DNA of 39,845 nt from Gammaproteobacteria bacterium (GCA_026197095.1 JAPHTF010000076.1:1-39845); one strand, 5' to 3'. Counted from the stretch's first letter, positions 17,429 to 27,099 are shown. Notes: generated by a model not told the origin, from the letters alone. Numbers and translations: made by a program.

Positions 17429-20095
17429 TTACTCTGATTCAAGATTAAGCTTAATGATGTTTCTTATTTCAGGTATACACGAGCCACAATTTGTACCCGC
17501 ACGTAGTAACTCACCCACTTGCTCGGGTGTACTGAGCTTACTGGATTTAATTGCATCAACCAGGGTATTTATTCCTACACTAAAGCAAGCACAGACAGCT
17601 TTACCCGCATCTTTTTCACCACTAGCGGGTTTACCGGTAAGCAGACTTTTTCGATCCACATCGTTCAACTTATTATCTTTAAATAATTTTACTAACCAGT
17701 CGCGTTCAGGCAATGAAAAGTCGGGCCCAATAAAAATACAGCTTTCTAATCGGCCATCTTCAACACGAGCGGCACGATAACGATTGACTGCTGAATCAAA
17801 ATATTCAGCCCACTCGACTGCATCGGCATGTTGGCAGAGTAAACTTCGTGCATATTCTGCCCAGTCATCCGGAATTTGGTCGCCGGCAATTTCATAACGC
17901 CATAGCCCCTCACCCCGACTGCATGTCCAGTAGCTGGCATTCAATATATTTAATTTGCGACGTGATAATACGAAGCCATACCATTTGGTAGCATAGGATT
18001 TTACATTTACTGGTGTTGACTTAAATTCTGGCTGCCCCGAAAAAGGATCAACTGTTGCATTAATTAAACTACCCACCACGGCAGAACTGGCAAACTCATC
18101 ATTCCAGTGTATAGGGACAAATACATTACCCTGTTGTTGTGATTCAGAAACATTAACCCGGCAAATAATATTTCCTAATTCACTACTAACTTGTGCTAAC
18201 TCATTATTATTGAGTGAAAGCTTTTTAGAGTCATTGGGATGTAACTCAACAAACGGCTCATATATATGTCCAGATAAACGCGCAGCCTTACCTGTACGCG
18301 TCATAGTATGCCATTGATCACGGATGCGACCGGTATTTAAACGTAATGGATAAGTATCAGATACTTCTTTGGCAGCATAAGAAATGTCAACAGCAATAAA
18401 TTGTGCCTTATGACTACTTGTATAAAAATGTCCATTTGCAAATAATCGTTCCGTACCTTTATTTGCATCAGAAGTTACAGGCCATTGAATGGGTTTTAGA
18501 TTATCGTATTGACTAATGCTGAGGCCTTGTAAACCTGAAATGTCAAAGTCACGCGTGCCTTGATTTTTAAAACCTGAAAGTTTTGCATGCTCATTAAAAA
18601 TTTCTGCCGAATTTTTATATAAAAATGCATCGTTAAACCCCATCCGTTTTGCAACTTCAGAAATTATCCACCAATCAGGTCGAGCTTCACCCGGTGAAGG
18701 TAAAAATGGATGTTGTCGCGATATTCTCCGCTCTGAGCTGGTTACGGTACCATCACGTTCACCCCAGGTCTGTGCAGGTAATAAAACGTTAGCATAGCGT
18801 GTGGTATCTGTATTTTTCATACAATCAGATACCACCACAAATTCACACTTAGCTAACGCATGTTTTACTTTATTCGTGTCAGGCATTGAGACAGCAGGAT
18901 TAGTTGCCATAATCCACACTGCCTTTATTTTTCCATTATCAATAGCACTAAAAAGATCAACTGCTTTCAAACCTTCACGTTCAGCAATATTTGGGGAATC
19001 CCAGAATGTTTTAACAATTTCCCGATGGCCTTCATTTTCTATTGCCATGTGTGCTGCGAGTTGATTAGCTAACCCCCCGACTTCTCGACCACCCATTGCA
19101 TTCGGTTGACCTGTTAGGGAAAAAGGTCCCATACCTTTTCTGCCAATACGGCCGGTATATAAATGACAATTAATGATACTGTTAACACGATCCGTGCCGT
19201 ACGACCATTGATTAATCCCTTGTGAATAAACGGTGACAACACGTTCAGTACGTGCGAATAAACGGTAAAACTTTTCCACAGCATCAATGGCTAAGCCACA
19301 GTGATTGGCTACGATTTCTGATGATGAAGCATGAGACTCTGCAACAGCGAGTGCAGCATCTAAACCTTCAGTAAAATTATCAACAAAAATCTCATTCTTT
19401 TCATTCACATTTTTTAAATGCACTAATAAGCCATTAAATAAAACATGATCCATACCTGACTTTATCGGTAAATAAAGATCTGCAATATCACAGGTTGCGG
19501 TATGACGGGGATCAATGACCACAACCATCATATCGGGATTATCTTGTTTAGCTTTTTTAATACGTTGAAATAAAACCGGATGGCACCATGCAGTATTAGA
19601 ACCGGTTAAGATAACCAATTTTGCACGCTCAAGATCTTCATAATTACAAGGAACAGTATCACTACCAAATGCACGTTTTTGACCTGCAACAGCTGAAGAC
19701 ATACAAAGGCGGGAATTCGTATCAATATTTGCACTGCCAATAAAGCCTTTCATCAGCTTATTCGCAACATAATAATCTTCAGTTAAAAGCTGACCCGAGA
19801 CATAAAATGCAACAGAATCTGCACCATGGTCTTTAATAATTTTCTGAAAACGTTCTGCAACGGTATTAAGTGCCGCATCCCAACTTTGAGATTCCCCATC
19901 TACTACAGGAAATAATAAACGCCCATCAAGGCTTAAGGTATCACCGAGTGCCGCTCCTTTAGAACATAAACGACCAAAATTTGAAGGATGCTCAGGATCT
20001 CCCTTAATAGTCACCTGGCCATCAGCTTCAACTTGCGCTAATACCCCACAACCAACACCACAATATGGACATGTTGTTTTAATAACTTCAGACAT
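17429..20095 (-). CDS. nasA: Assimilatory nitrate reductase, catalytic subunit
   Basis: Reduces nitrate to nitrite in the cytoplasm using a bis-MGD molybdenum cofactor and [4Fe-4S]. The 888-residue protein starts with the cluster motif TCPYCGVGCGV...LCSKGA (about 8-48), continues with molybdopterin oxidoreductase domains (SRLCMSS, GSNTAWCHPV, INQWSYGTDRVN, GQPNAMGGREVGG) and a C-terminal dinucleotide-binding domain (TGRIRDQWHTMTRTGKA). It ends in a BFD-like [2Fe-2S] domain (ACFSVGINTLVDAI...TNCGSCIPEIR, about 828-880), as in the NasA subfamily that takes electrons from a flavoprotein or NAD(P)H partner. It is the last gene of the nrt-nir operon, 47 bp after the DsrC-like gene. Confidence 0.96.
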   Translation of the reverse strand: MSEVIKTTCPYCGVGCGVLAQVEADGQVTIKGDPEHPSNFGRLCSKGAALGDTLSLDGRLLFPVVDGESQSWDAALNTVAERFQKIIKDHGADSVAFYVSGQLLTEDYYVANKLMKGFIGSANIDTNSRLCMSSAVAGQKRAFGSDTVPCNYEDLERAKLVILTGSNTAWCHPVLFQRIKKAKQDNPDMMVVVIDPRHTATCDIADLYLPIKSGMDHVLFNGLLVHLKNVNEKNEIFVDNFTEGLDAALAVAESHASSSEIVANHCGLAIDAVEKFYRLFARTERVVTVYSQGINQWSYGTDRVNSIINCHLYTGRIGRKGMGPFSLTGQPNAMGGREVGGLANQLAAHMAIENEGHREIVKTFWDSPNIAEREGLKAVDLFSAIDNGKIKAVWIMATNPAVSMPDTNKVKHALAKCEFVVVSDCMKNTDTTRYANVLLPAQTWGERDGTVTSSERRISRQHPFLPSPGEARPDWWIISEVAKRMGFNDAFLYKNSAEIFNEHAKLSGFKNQGTRDFDISGLQGLSISQYDNLKPIQWPVTSDANKGTERLFANGHFYTSSHKAQFIAVDISYAAKEVSDTYPLRLNTGRIRDQWHTMTRTGKAARLSGHIYEPFVELHPNDSKKLSLNNNELAQVSSELGNIICRVNVSESQQQGNVFVPIHWNDEFASSAVVGSLINATVDPFSGQPEFKSTPVNVKSYATKWYGFVLSRRKLNILNASYWTCSRGEGLWRYEIAGDQIPDDWAEYARSLLCQHADAVEWAEYFDSAVNRYRAARVEDGRLESCIFIGPDFSLPERDWLVKLFKDNKLNDVDRKSLLTGKPASGEKDAGKAVCACFSVGINTLVDAIKSSKLSTPEQVGELLRAGTNCGSCIPEIRNIIKLNLESE

Positions 20096-20142
20096 TTTAA
20101 TTATTAATCACTTTGACTACTATAGAAGATATATCGGCTACT

Positions 20143-20499
20143 TTAATGCTCACCTTTGGTTCTTAGTAAACCCGCAAGACGGTTACCTTGTTTTTGTGGA
20201 CCACCTTTTGGAAAAATACGATGCAAATAAGAACTGTTACCGCGCTCATCATCCCATGCTAATTTGAAATGCTTAACCATTTTTCTAACTTCACATTGCA
20301 CACCATGCTTATCGTAATAGTCACGTAAAAACTTAATAACGTCTAAATGTTCGTCTGTTAACTCTAGTCCTTCAACTTCAGCTTGCGCATATACAAAACC
20401 ATGACTCCACTCATCACGATTGACAATATAGCCTTCGCCACAGGTTTGAATTTCTTTATCACCAACCATTACGGATTTTATTTGCATATTGGGATACAT
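20143..20499 (-). CDS. DsrC/TusE-family protein lacking the C-terminal cysteines
   Basis: A 118-residue protein with the DsrC fold: MVGDKEIQTCGEGYI, WSHGFVYAQAEVEGLELTDEH, a central RDYYDKHGVQCEVRKMVKHF and the family tail FPKGGPQKQGNRLAGLLRTK. In DsrC the tail carries two redox cysteines (and TusE keeps the last one) for sulfur transfer; here the positions read Gln-Gly-Asn and the tail ends in Glu-His, so neither is present. Two other cysteines lie at non-conserved internal places. A good AAAGGA site precedes ATG 20499, and the gene begins 14 bp after nirD, inside the nitrate operon. A sulfur-relay role is therefore unlikely; a structural or regulatory role with NirBD or NasA is inference. 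Confidence 0.9.
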   Translation of the reverse strand: MYPNMQIKSVMVGDKEIQTCGEGYIVNRDEWSHGFVYAQAEVEGLELTDEHLDVIKFLRDYYDKHGVQCEVRKMVKHFKLAWDDERGNSSYLHRIFPKGGPQKQGNRLAGLLRTKGEH

Positions 20500-20513
20500 A
20501 AAGTTTCCTTTAA

Positions 20514-20852
20514 TTACTTATTAGGACAACCATCTTCAGGAACAAGCGATAACATGATTTTGTTGCCTTCCATTTTAATTGGGAAGCTTGCAGCACAACC
20601 TTCATCAGGTGCGAGAGCTATGCCGTTATCCAGCCCAATTTTCCAGTCATGTAATGGACAAGCAACACGATACCCCATAACGATCCCCTGTGATAACTGG
20701 CCACCTTTGTGTGGACATTTATCACGTAAAGCAAATACTTTGTCATCTGCTGTTCTGAATACTGCAATATCACCTTCTGGAGCTTTTACAACACGTGCAC
20801 CTAATTTCGGAATATCGTTTAATGTACCTACTTCTACCCAGTTGCTCATCAT
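20514..20852 (-). CDS. nirD: Nitrite reductase (NADH) small subunit
   Basis: The Rieske-type partner of NirB. The protein of about 112 residues shows both Rieske motifs, CPHKGG (about 45-50) and CPLHDW (about 64-69), so a [2Fe-2S] cluster looks feasible, whereas several NirD homologues lack these ligands. The reading frame opens at ATG 20861 with ATGs at 20852 and 20849; the 20852 ATG is chosen because the family begins MSNWVEVG-like, and TGGT precedes it at usable spacing. A 111-bp hairpin-forming gap separates it from nirB. Confidence 0.95.
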   Translation of the reverse strand: MMSNWVEVGTLNDIPKLGARVVKAPEGDIAVFRTADDKVFALRDKCPHKGGQLSQGIVMGYRVACPLHDWKIGLDNGIALAPDEGCAASFPIKMEGNKIMLSLVPEDGCPNK

Positions 20853-20880
20853 AATTACCATTTTTTAAAATTTGTATTTA

Positions 20881-20938
20881 AACGCAAAGTTCGCAAAGGC
20901 GCAGAGAACGAAAGGTTTTTCTTAGCGGCCTTTGCGTT
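20881..20938 (-). repeat. AACGCAAAG...CTTTGCGTT hairpin between nirB and nirD
   Basis: AACGCAAAG (20881-20889) and CTTTGCGTT (20930-20938) are perfect inverted ends around GTTCGCAAAGGCGCAGAG-type tandem words. CGCAAAGGCGCAGAG-like elements are a widespread bacterial intergenic repeat. In the nir transcript this would be a stem-loop between nirB and nirD, able to slow 3' exonucleases. Confidence 0.6.
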
Positions 20939-20963
20939 AATTACGTAACCAATATATAACCTT

Positions 20964-23399
20964 TTACCCAATAACTTTCAGCGGTGTGAATTCATGTGCT
21001 TCGCCACCTTTAGCACGTTCTTCCCATGGATCATCTTGCATAAAGGTTTGTGAGAAGTTAAAACGCTCTGCTAACTCTTTACGTTTTTCAGGGTTATCAA
21101 TTAATGCTTCTTTTATATGCGCTAAACCCATCCGTTCTATCCAGGGTGCTGTACGTTCAAGGTAATGTGCTTCTTCACGATAAAGTTGAATATAAGCGGC
21201 ACTGTATTCAAGAACTTCTTCTTCTGTTTTAACATTACATAACAGGTCAGTCGCACGAACTTTAATACCTCCATTACCACCAACATGTATTTCATAACCT
21301 GAATCAACGCAGACAACACCATAGTCTTTAATTGTTGCTTCAGCACAATTTCGAGGACAACCCGATGCGGCCATTTTAAATTTATGCGGCATCCATGAGC
21401 CCCAGCTCATTTTTTCCAGTTTAATACCAAGCCCGGTAGAATCTTGAGTACCAAAACGACACCATTCTTTACCAACACAGGTTTTAACGGTACGTAATGC
21501 TTTACCATAGGCATGGCCAGATACCATACCGGCTTTATTTAAGTCATCCCAAATGGCAGGTAGCTCTTCTTTTTTCAATCCATATAGCCCGATACGCTGT
21601 CCACCTGTTACGTGTACAGTATCAACATTATATTTTTCAGCAGCATCAGCTACTGCACGTAATTCCTGAGGCGTTGTCATACCACCCCACATACGAGGAA
21701 TGACAGAATAAGTACCATCGCCCTGAATGTTTGCATGCGCACGCTCATTAATAAAACGAGACTGACTGTCATCAAGATTAAGTTCTGGGAACTTGCATAC
21801 TAAATAGTAGTTGATGGCTGGACGACATTTACTACAACCATCAGGTGTTTTCCAGGCCATTGCTTCCATAACTGTGTGAATAGATTTATAACCTTGTGCT
21901 CCTATTGCCGCACGAACATCATCGTGAGATTTATCAGTACAACCGCACATCGGTTTTAAATGGGGTGCAGTTGAGTAATCCCCGCCCAAGGTATGAGACA
22001 TAATAGATTCAACAAGCCCTGTACATGAACCACACGAACTTGATGCTTTAGTATGGGCACGCACTTCATCTAATGTAAATATTTTATTAACAGTAATAGC
22101 TTTTACAATCTCACCTTTAGTGACACCATTACATCCACAAATTTCTGTATTGTCGGACATCGCGGCAACACGGTTATCATCACCATGACCCGAGTCACCT
22201 AAATGTGCCTGGCCAAATAACAAGTTTTCACGGAATTCTGAAATATCTGTTTCATCACGCATCAGATCGAAATACCAGGTACCATCAATCGTATCGCCAT
22301 ACATTACTGCGCCTTGAATCTTGTTATCTTTAACAATAATCTTGCGATAAACACCACGCGCTTTATCCTGAAATACGAGTTCATCCGTCGAAGCATCACC
22401 GATAAAATCACCGGCTGAAAATAAATCAATACCGGTTACTTTTAACTTGGTTGATGTCATAGTGCCTTCGTAACGACCAATACCCATCCTGGCTAAATGA
22501 TTGGCACAAACTTTTGCCATTTCAAATAACGGTGCAACTAAGCCGTAGGCAACACCACGGTGTTGTACACATTCACCCACTGAATAAATTGTTGGATCAT
22601 ACGTTTGTAACGTATCGTTAACCACGATACCGCGTTCACAATGAATGCCCGCTTCTTTAGCTAACTTAATATTAGGTTTGATACCAACCGCCATTACCAC
22701 CAGGTCAGCATAAATTTCTGAACCATCTTTGAAACGCACTTTTTCAACACGGTCTTTACCAATGATGGATTCTGTTTGCGCTTCCATTAAAAAATGTAAA
22801 CCACGTTCTTCAAGTGACTCTTTTAGCATCGCCGCGGCAGGCCCGTCCATTTGACGTTCCATCAATTTATCCATTAAATGAACAACGGTAACGCTCATGC
22901 CTTGTTCCATTAAACCGTTTGCAGCTTCAAGACCTAATAAGCCACCGCCGATAACAACAGCATGTTTATGTTTTTTTGCTGCCGCCATCATAGTGTCGAC
23001 ATCTTTGATATCACGGAAAGCTATAACACCTTCAAGGTCGTTGCCCGGAACAGGAATAATGAAAGGATCAGAGCCTGTGGCAATTAATAAACGATCATAA
23101 GGTTCTTCAGTACCATCAGCTGCGATGACTTTTCGGTTCACGCGATCAATTGATGTGACTTCTACACCTTTATGTAACTTAACACCATTATCGACATACC
23201 ATTGCTCATCATTTAGCATGATTTCATCAATGGTTTTATCACCAGCTAAAACAGGTGAAAGCATGATTCTGTTGTAGTTTCCATATGGCTCTGCGCCAAA
23301 TACCGTAATGTCATAAGCAAGAGGGTCTATTTTCAATAATTCTTCGACGGTACGAATACCTGCCATACCATTACCAATTACAACCAGTTTATCTTTCAT
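20964..23399 (-). CDS. nirB: Nitrite reductase (NADH) large subunit
   Basis: Reduces nitrite to ammonium with NADH in the cytoplasm using FAD, Fe-S clusters and siroheme. About 811 residues from ATG 23399. The Rossmann motif VVIGNGMAG opens the FAD domain; a second GGGLLGLEAA lies near residue 150; two BFD-like [2Fe-2S] domains follow (CGCNGVTKGEIV...SSCGSCTG; CGCTDKSHDDV...GCSKCRP). The siroheme/[4Fe-4S] half carries the cysteines of CVGKEWCRFG and ASGCPRNC. Start 23399 is preferred over an in-frame ATG 38 codons upstream because GGAG precedes it by 7 bp and homologues begin at MKDKLVVIG. It is followed by nirD. Confidence 0.97.
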   Translation of the reverse strand: MKDKLVVIGNGMAGIRTVEELLKIDPLAYDITVFGAEPYGNYNRIMLSPVLAGDKTIDEIMLNDEQWYVDNGVKLHKGVEVTSIDRVNRKVIAADGTEEPYDRLLIATGSDPFIIPVPGNDLEGVIAFRDIKDVDTMMAAAKKHKHAVVIGGGLLGLEAANGLMEQGMSVTVVHLMDKLMERQMDGPAAAMLKESLEERGLHFLMEAQTESIIGKDRVEKVRFKDGSEIYADLVVMAVGIKPNIKLAKEAGIHCERGIVVNDTLQTYDPTIYSVGECVQHRGVAYGLVAPLFEMAKVCANHLARMGIGRYEGTMTSTKLKVTGIDLFSAGDFIGDASTDELVFQDKARGVYRKIIVKDNKIQGAVMYGDTIDGTWYFDLMRDETDISEFRENLLFGQAHLGDSGHGDDNRVAAMSDNTEICGCNGVTKGEIVKAITVNKIFTLDEVRAHTKASSSCGSCTGLVESIMSHTLGGDYSTAPHLKPMCGCTDKSHDDVRAAIGAQGYKSIHTVMEAMAWKTPDGCSKCRPAINYYLVCKFPELNLDDSQSRFINERAHANIQGDGTYSVIPRMWGGMTTPQELRAVADAAEKYNVDTVHVTGGQRIGLYGLKKEELPAIWDDLNKAGMVSGHAYGKALRTVKTCVGKEWCRFGTQDSTGLGIKLEKMSWGSWMPHKFKMAASGCPRNCAEATIKDYGVVCVDSGYEIHVGGNGGIKVRATDLLCNVKTEEEVLEYSAAYIQLYREEAHYLERTAPWIERMGLAHIKEALIDNPEKRKELAERFNFSQTFMQDDPWEERAKGGEAHEFTPLKVIG

Positions 23400-23568
23400 C
23401 CTAAGCTCCAAACTTTGTTCTATGTTATTCAGATTGTTTACCTGATTTATTGACTTCCTATAGAGCAACATGCGTGCCAGTATATTAGAAAGCTCTAAAT
23501 CCTTATCTAACACATTGATTTAAATATATTTATTATTGAAGCGTGATAATTTTTGAGGTTTTAATTAG

Positions 23569-23606
23569 GCACCAGCATGCACAGTGCTGGTGCACCGATT
23601 TGGTGC
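23569..23606 (-). other. Overlapping alternative hairpins between nrtD and nirB
   Basis: A 309-bp gap (23400-23708) separates nrtD from nirB and holds no supported gene. GCACCAGCA/TGCTGGTGC (23569-23593, 7-nt loop) and GCACC/GGTGC (23592-23606, 5-nt loop) share two bases, so only one can be fully paired at a time. No T-run follows on the minus strand, so they are not a simple terminator. Additional small palindromes (TGCCAT...ATGGCA) lie nearby. They may stabilise the upstream nrt message or control read-through to nirB. Confidence 0.5.
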
Positions 23607-23708
23607 TTTGCTCCGAACTTAAGCAAAACATAATTAGGAGTGCCATCCATGGCAAGATTGCTAATAAGCTTGCAGGTTCCACCTACTCGCATTGGGATCA
23701 AATATTCT

Positions 23709-24512
23709 TTACGCGACCTTTTCCTCAGGGTTTCGCTGACGTTCATAAAGGAATTTTAGCACCGCCGCACGATACTCGTTATATTGTGAATCATTCGCTA
23801 AAGTCACACGATTACGTGGTTTAGGTAAATCAACCTCTAAAATTTCACCAATGGTTGCTGCTGGACCATTAGTCATCATTACGATTCGATCAGATAACAA
23901 TACGGCTTCATCAACATCATGCGTAATCATAATTACGGTGTTGTTTAAACGTTGTTGAATTTCAATCAATGAATCCTGCATATGTGCGCGCGTTAACGCA
24001 TCTAATGCGCCAAAAGGTTCATCCATTAACAACACTTTTGGTTCCATGGCCAATGCACGAGCAATCCCAACGCGCTGCTTCATCCCCCCGGATATCTCGC
24101 TAGGGCGCTTGTGCATTGCATGATCCATGTGAACAAGGTTTAGGTTATGTTCAATCCACTCTTTCATTTCCTCTTTAGATTTTTTACCTTTGAAAACCTG
24201 TTTAACTGCCAGCTCAATATTTTCATACGCTGTTAACCAGGGTAGTAAAGAATGATTCTGAAAAACGACAGCACGATCAGGTCCGGGTTCATTCACTTCT
24301 TTTCCATCGAGTATCACGCCACCTGTTGTCGCCTTATATAAGCCTGCCACAATATTCAGTACAGTTGATTTGCCACAACCCGAATGACCAATTAATGAAA
24401 CAAACTCGCCTTCCTTTATAGAAAGGTTTACACCATCCAATGCTTTAAATGGGCCAGAAGGTGTTGGGAATTCAATTGATACCTGACTAATTTCTAAATG
24501 TTTTTTACTCAT
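23709..24512 (-). CDS. nrtD: Nitrate ABC transporter, ATP-binding protein
   Basis: Energises nitrate (and possibly nitrite or cyanate) import with NrtA and NrtB. About 267 residues: Walker A GHSGCGKST (about 41-49), ABC signature SGGMKQRVGIA, Walker B VLLMDEPFGALD and the H-loop MITHDVDEA. It lacks the C-terminal NrtA-like regulatory domain of NrtC, so it is the NrtD type; no nrtC is present. Start 24512 is chosen because GGAG lies 7 bp upstream and homologues begin MSKKHLEI; a longer frame opens at 24536. It lies 44 bp after nrtB. Confidence 0.93.
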   Translation of the reverse strand: MSKKHLEISQVSIEFPTPSGPFKALDGVNLSIKEGEFVSLIGHSGCGKSTVLNIVAGLYKATTGGVILDGKEVNEPGPDRAVVFQNHSLLPWLTAYENIELAVKQVFKGKKSKEEMKEWIEHNLNLVHMDHAMHKRPSEISGGMKQRVGIARALAMEPKVLLMDEPFGALDALTRAHMQDSLIEIQQRLNNTVIMITHDVDEAVLLSDRIVMMTNGPAATIGEILEVDLPKPRNRVTLANDSQYNEYRAAVLKFLYERQRNPEEKVA

Positions 24513-24556
24513 GACTTTCTCCAAAATACTTTGCATGTTGACTATATTTCAATAAA

Positions 24557-25576
24557 TTAACGTAGTACTGCACTTTTATCCCAGGACACACTACGTTGTA
24601 GCATCAACATAAATTGATCTAATACGTAACCAATTAAACCAATGGTTACGACAGCAACCATGATTCGTGCTAACGAATCAGAGCTACCATTTTGGAATTC
24701 ATCCCAAACAAATTTTCCCAGCCCGGGATTTTGCGCTAACATTTCTGCGGCAATAAGTACCATCCAGCCAATACCAAATGAAACACGTAAACCTGCAAAC
24801 ATCATTGGCACAGATGAAGGCAAAACAATCTTGGTAATATGCGTAAACCAGCTTAAACGAAGTACACGACTCACATTCAATAAATCTTTATCCATTGAAG
24901 AAACACCAACCGTAGTATTAATAATTGTTGGCCATAAACTACATAACGTTACAGTAATGGCTGAATTCACAAATGATTTTGAAAACATCGGATCATCCGT
25001 AATATAAACCGCACTCACAATGATGGTCACTATAGGTAACCAGGCGAGTGGTGATACAGGCTTAAACGTTTGAATTAGTGGGTTTAATGCATTGTATACA
25101 GTAGGACTTAAGCCACAAATGATACCAACAGGTATCGCAATCAATGAGGCGATAATAAAACCCGTCATCACAGTAATAATACTGGTTAATATTTGATCAA
25201 AAAATGTCGCTTTACCTGTATAGGCGCGAACTTTAATAGTCGCTTCAGGATTTGCAGCTAACTTAGCGACATTTCTTTTTTCCTGCCTTTCATAAAATGC
25301 CGCTTCCTTAGTACGTTCCACTTTGTGCTCTTCATAAAGTGCTACAGTTTGTTCCCAAACTTTAGTAGGCCCAGGCACCTGACCTAGTGATGTTTGAATT
25401 TGGGAGGCAACAGCACCCCAAATGGCGAGAAAGATACCAATAGCCATTAGTGGCACGCCAACTTTATTGACTGTTTTCTTAAAAAAACCATCCCAGTTTA
25501 TTTTTTCTGGTTTGGATAACGATAATAATTTAGTCATGAATTTACTTTCTATCATGCTCATTACTCGTGCGTTCAT
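24557..25576 (-). CDS. nrtB: Nitrate ABC transporter, permease
   Basis: A 339-residue BPD-type permease. After a cytoplasmic N-terminus and first transmembrane helix (about 36-52) it carries a charged segment rich in E/K/R (about 75-115), then the typical core with TSIITVMTGFIIASLIAIPVG, FKPVSPLAWLPIV and the EAA-type loop SRVLRLSWFTHITKIVLP that meets the ATPase. A GAGG site precedes the ATG. nrtA upstream is followed by a perfect 15-bp hairpin in the 89-bp gap between them. Confidence 0.93.
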   Translation of the reverse strand: MNARVMSMIESKFMTKLLSLSKPEKINWDGFFKKTVNKVGVPLMAIGIFLAIWGAVASQIQTSLGQVPGPTKVWEQTVALYEEHKVERTKEAAFYERQEKRNVAKLAANPEATIKVRAYTGKATFFDQILTSIITVMTGFIIASLIAIPVGIICGLSPTVYNALNPLIQTFKPVSPLAWLPIVTIIVSAVYITDDPMFSKSFVNSAITVTLCSLWPTIINTTVGVSSMDKDLLNVSRVLRLSWFTHITKIVLPSSVPMMFAGLRVSFGIGWMVLIAAEMLAQNPGLGKFVWDEFQNGSSDSLARIMVAVVTIGLIGYVLDQFMLMLQRSVSWDKSAVLR

Positions 25577-25624
25577 GTTCTATACCTCGATTTAGCAATC
25601 ATTTTCACTTTAACAATTAGTAAG

Positions 25625-25658
25625 CACCCTCACACTTTTCCCAAAAAGTGTGAGGGTG
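25625..25658 (-). other. Perfect 15-bp hairpin between nrtA and nrtB
   Basis: CACCCTCACACTTTT (25625-25639) and AAAAGTGTGAGGGTG (25644-25658) around a 4-nt loop. Read on the minus strand it starts 8 bp after the nrtA stop and is followed by CTTACTAATT, not a T-run, so it is not a clear terminator. A stabilising hairpin that protects the binding-protein message and yields excess NrtA over NrtB is a common arrangement in ABC importer operons. Confidence 0.75.
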
Positions 25659-25665
25659 TCCCGTC

Positions 25666-27072
25666 TTACATTTTGTCTTTATTTTTTAAACCAATTTTAA
25701 ATTTTTTCAGATATGCATTAGGTTGATTACCGTCATACACAATATTATCGATGAAATGTTTTTGTGGTTTACGAAATCCCGACTCTTTAACTAAATCAGG
25801 GAAATCTTTTGCAGAAACTTTACCTTCAGCAATCAACTCGTTAGCCGCTAGTGCATAGATATCTGGACGGTATACTTTTTTCGCTATATCTTTGTACCAG
25901 CTATCAGGCTTGTATTCTGAAATCTGGCCCCAGCGACGCATTTGTGTTAAGTACCAGATTGCATCAGAGTAATAAGGGTAAGTTGCGTTGTAACGGAAGA
26001 AGACATTGAAATCAGGTACCTGACGCTTATCCCCTTTTTCATATTCAAATGTCCCCGTCATTGAGTTCGCTATAACATCATAGTCCGCCCCCACGTATTG
26101 AGATTTAGATAAAATTTTCACCGCTTCAGGTCGATTCGCATTATTCTTTGCATCTAACCATTGCGCAGCACGGATCATCGCTTTAACAACACGGATGTGA
26201 GTATTCGGGTTTTTATCTGCCCAGGTTTTACTTACGCCAAATACTTTTTCAGGATTGTCTTTCCAAATTTCATAATCCGTTACAACAGGTACACCAATAC
26301 CTTTGAATACTGCTTGTTGATTCCATGGCTCACCTACGCAATAACCATCAATTGTTCCCGCTTCCATCGTTGAAGGCATTTGTGGTGGAGGTGTTACAGA
26401 TAACAACGTGTCTGCTTGTAATGTTCCACTACTGTCACCTTTATGCGGGGCATAGTAGCCCGGGTTAATACCTCCCGCGGCTAACCAATAACGTAATTCA
26501 TAATTATGTGTTGATACAGGAAAAACCATACCCATCTTGAACGGCTTACCTTCTGCTTTATATTTAGCAATAACAGGTTTCAAAGAATCTGCTTTAATAG
26601 GATGAACGGGTTTTCCATCTTTATGTGGAATGTGTTTTTTCATTTCACCCCATACTTTATTAGAAACAGTAATCGCATTACCGTTAAGATCCATACTAAA
26701 TGCAGTAACAATATGAGATTGAGTACCAAAACCAATGGTTGCACCAAGTGGTTGGCCGGCAAGCATATGTGCACCATCGAGCTCACCATCAATTACACGA
26801 TCAAGTAATACTTTCCAGTTTGCTTGAGCTTCTAACGTGACATACAAACCTTCATCTTCAAAAAAACCTTTTTCATATGCGACTGCAAGTGGTGCCATGT
26901 CGGTGAGTTTAATAAAGCCAAACTTAAGTTCTTCTTTTTCAGGTTGACCTACAGCCGCATTGATGGGAGTTGAACCCATAAGACCAAAAGCCAGTGACGC
27001 CGAGAGTCCCAGCGTCATTACTGTAGACTTTAAAAATGTCCGACGACCAAATTGTTTACTAATAGTTTTCAT
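25666..27072 (-). CDS. nrtA: Nitrate ABC transporter, substrate-binding protein (Tat-exported)
   Basis: A periplasmic binding protein of about 468 residues that delivers nitrate to NrtBD. The N-terminus has a twin-arginine signal, FGRRTFLKS, followed by a hydrophobic stretch to STPINA. The mature part shows the NrtA/CmpA features [42 protein letters not shown] and [13 protein letters not shown]. The frame is open upstream to 27240, but that stretch contains the sigma-54 promoter and leader RNA, so ATG 27072 is the start; the promoter's predicted start point (about 27196) leaves no upstream ATG. It is the first gene of the operon and is controlled by the antiterminator leader. Confidence 0.95.
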   Translation of the reverse strand: MKTISKQFGRRTFLKSTVMTLGLSASLAFGLMGSTPINAAVGQPEKEELKFGFIKLTDMAPLAVAYEKGFFEDEGLYVTLEAQANWKVLLDRVIDGELDGAHMLAGQPLGATIGFGTQSHIVTAFSMDLNGNAITVSNKVWGEMKKHIPHKDGKPVHPIKADSLKPVIAKYKAEGKPFKMGMVFPVSTHNYELRYWLAAGGINPGYYAPHKGDSSGTLQADTLLSVTPPPQMPSTMEAGTIDGYCVGEPWNQQAVFKGIGVPVVTDYEIWKDNPEKVFGVSKTWADKNPNTHIRVVKAMIRAAQWLDAKNNANRPEAVKILSKSQYVGADYDVIANSMTGTFEYEKGDKRQVPDFNVFFRYNATYPYYSDAIWYLTQMRRWGQISEYKPDSWYKDIAKKVYRPDIYALAANELIAEGKVSAKDFPDLVKESGFRKPQKHFIDNIVYDGNQPNAYLKKFKIGLKNKDKM

Positions 27073-27099
27073 TACAGCCTCTCTTACTGTTTTTTGTGC

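Noticed and set aside
23400-23513. 38-codon extension of NirB
   Set aside because: The ribosome-binding site GGAG and the homologous MKDKLVVIG start are at 23399.
23569-23606. ANTAR-type leader upstream of nirB
   Set aside because: The loops are 7 and 5 nt and no T-run terminator follows, so the A1/G4 hexaloop pattern is not met.
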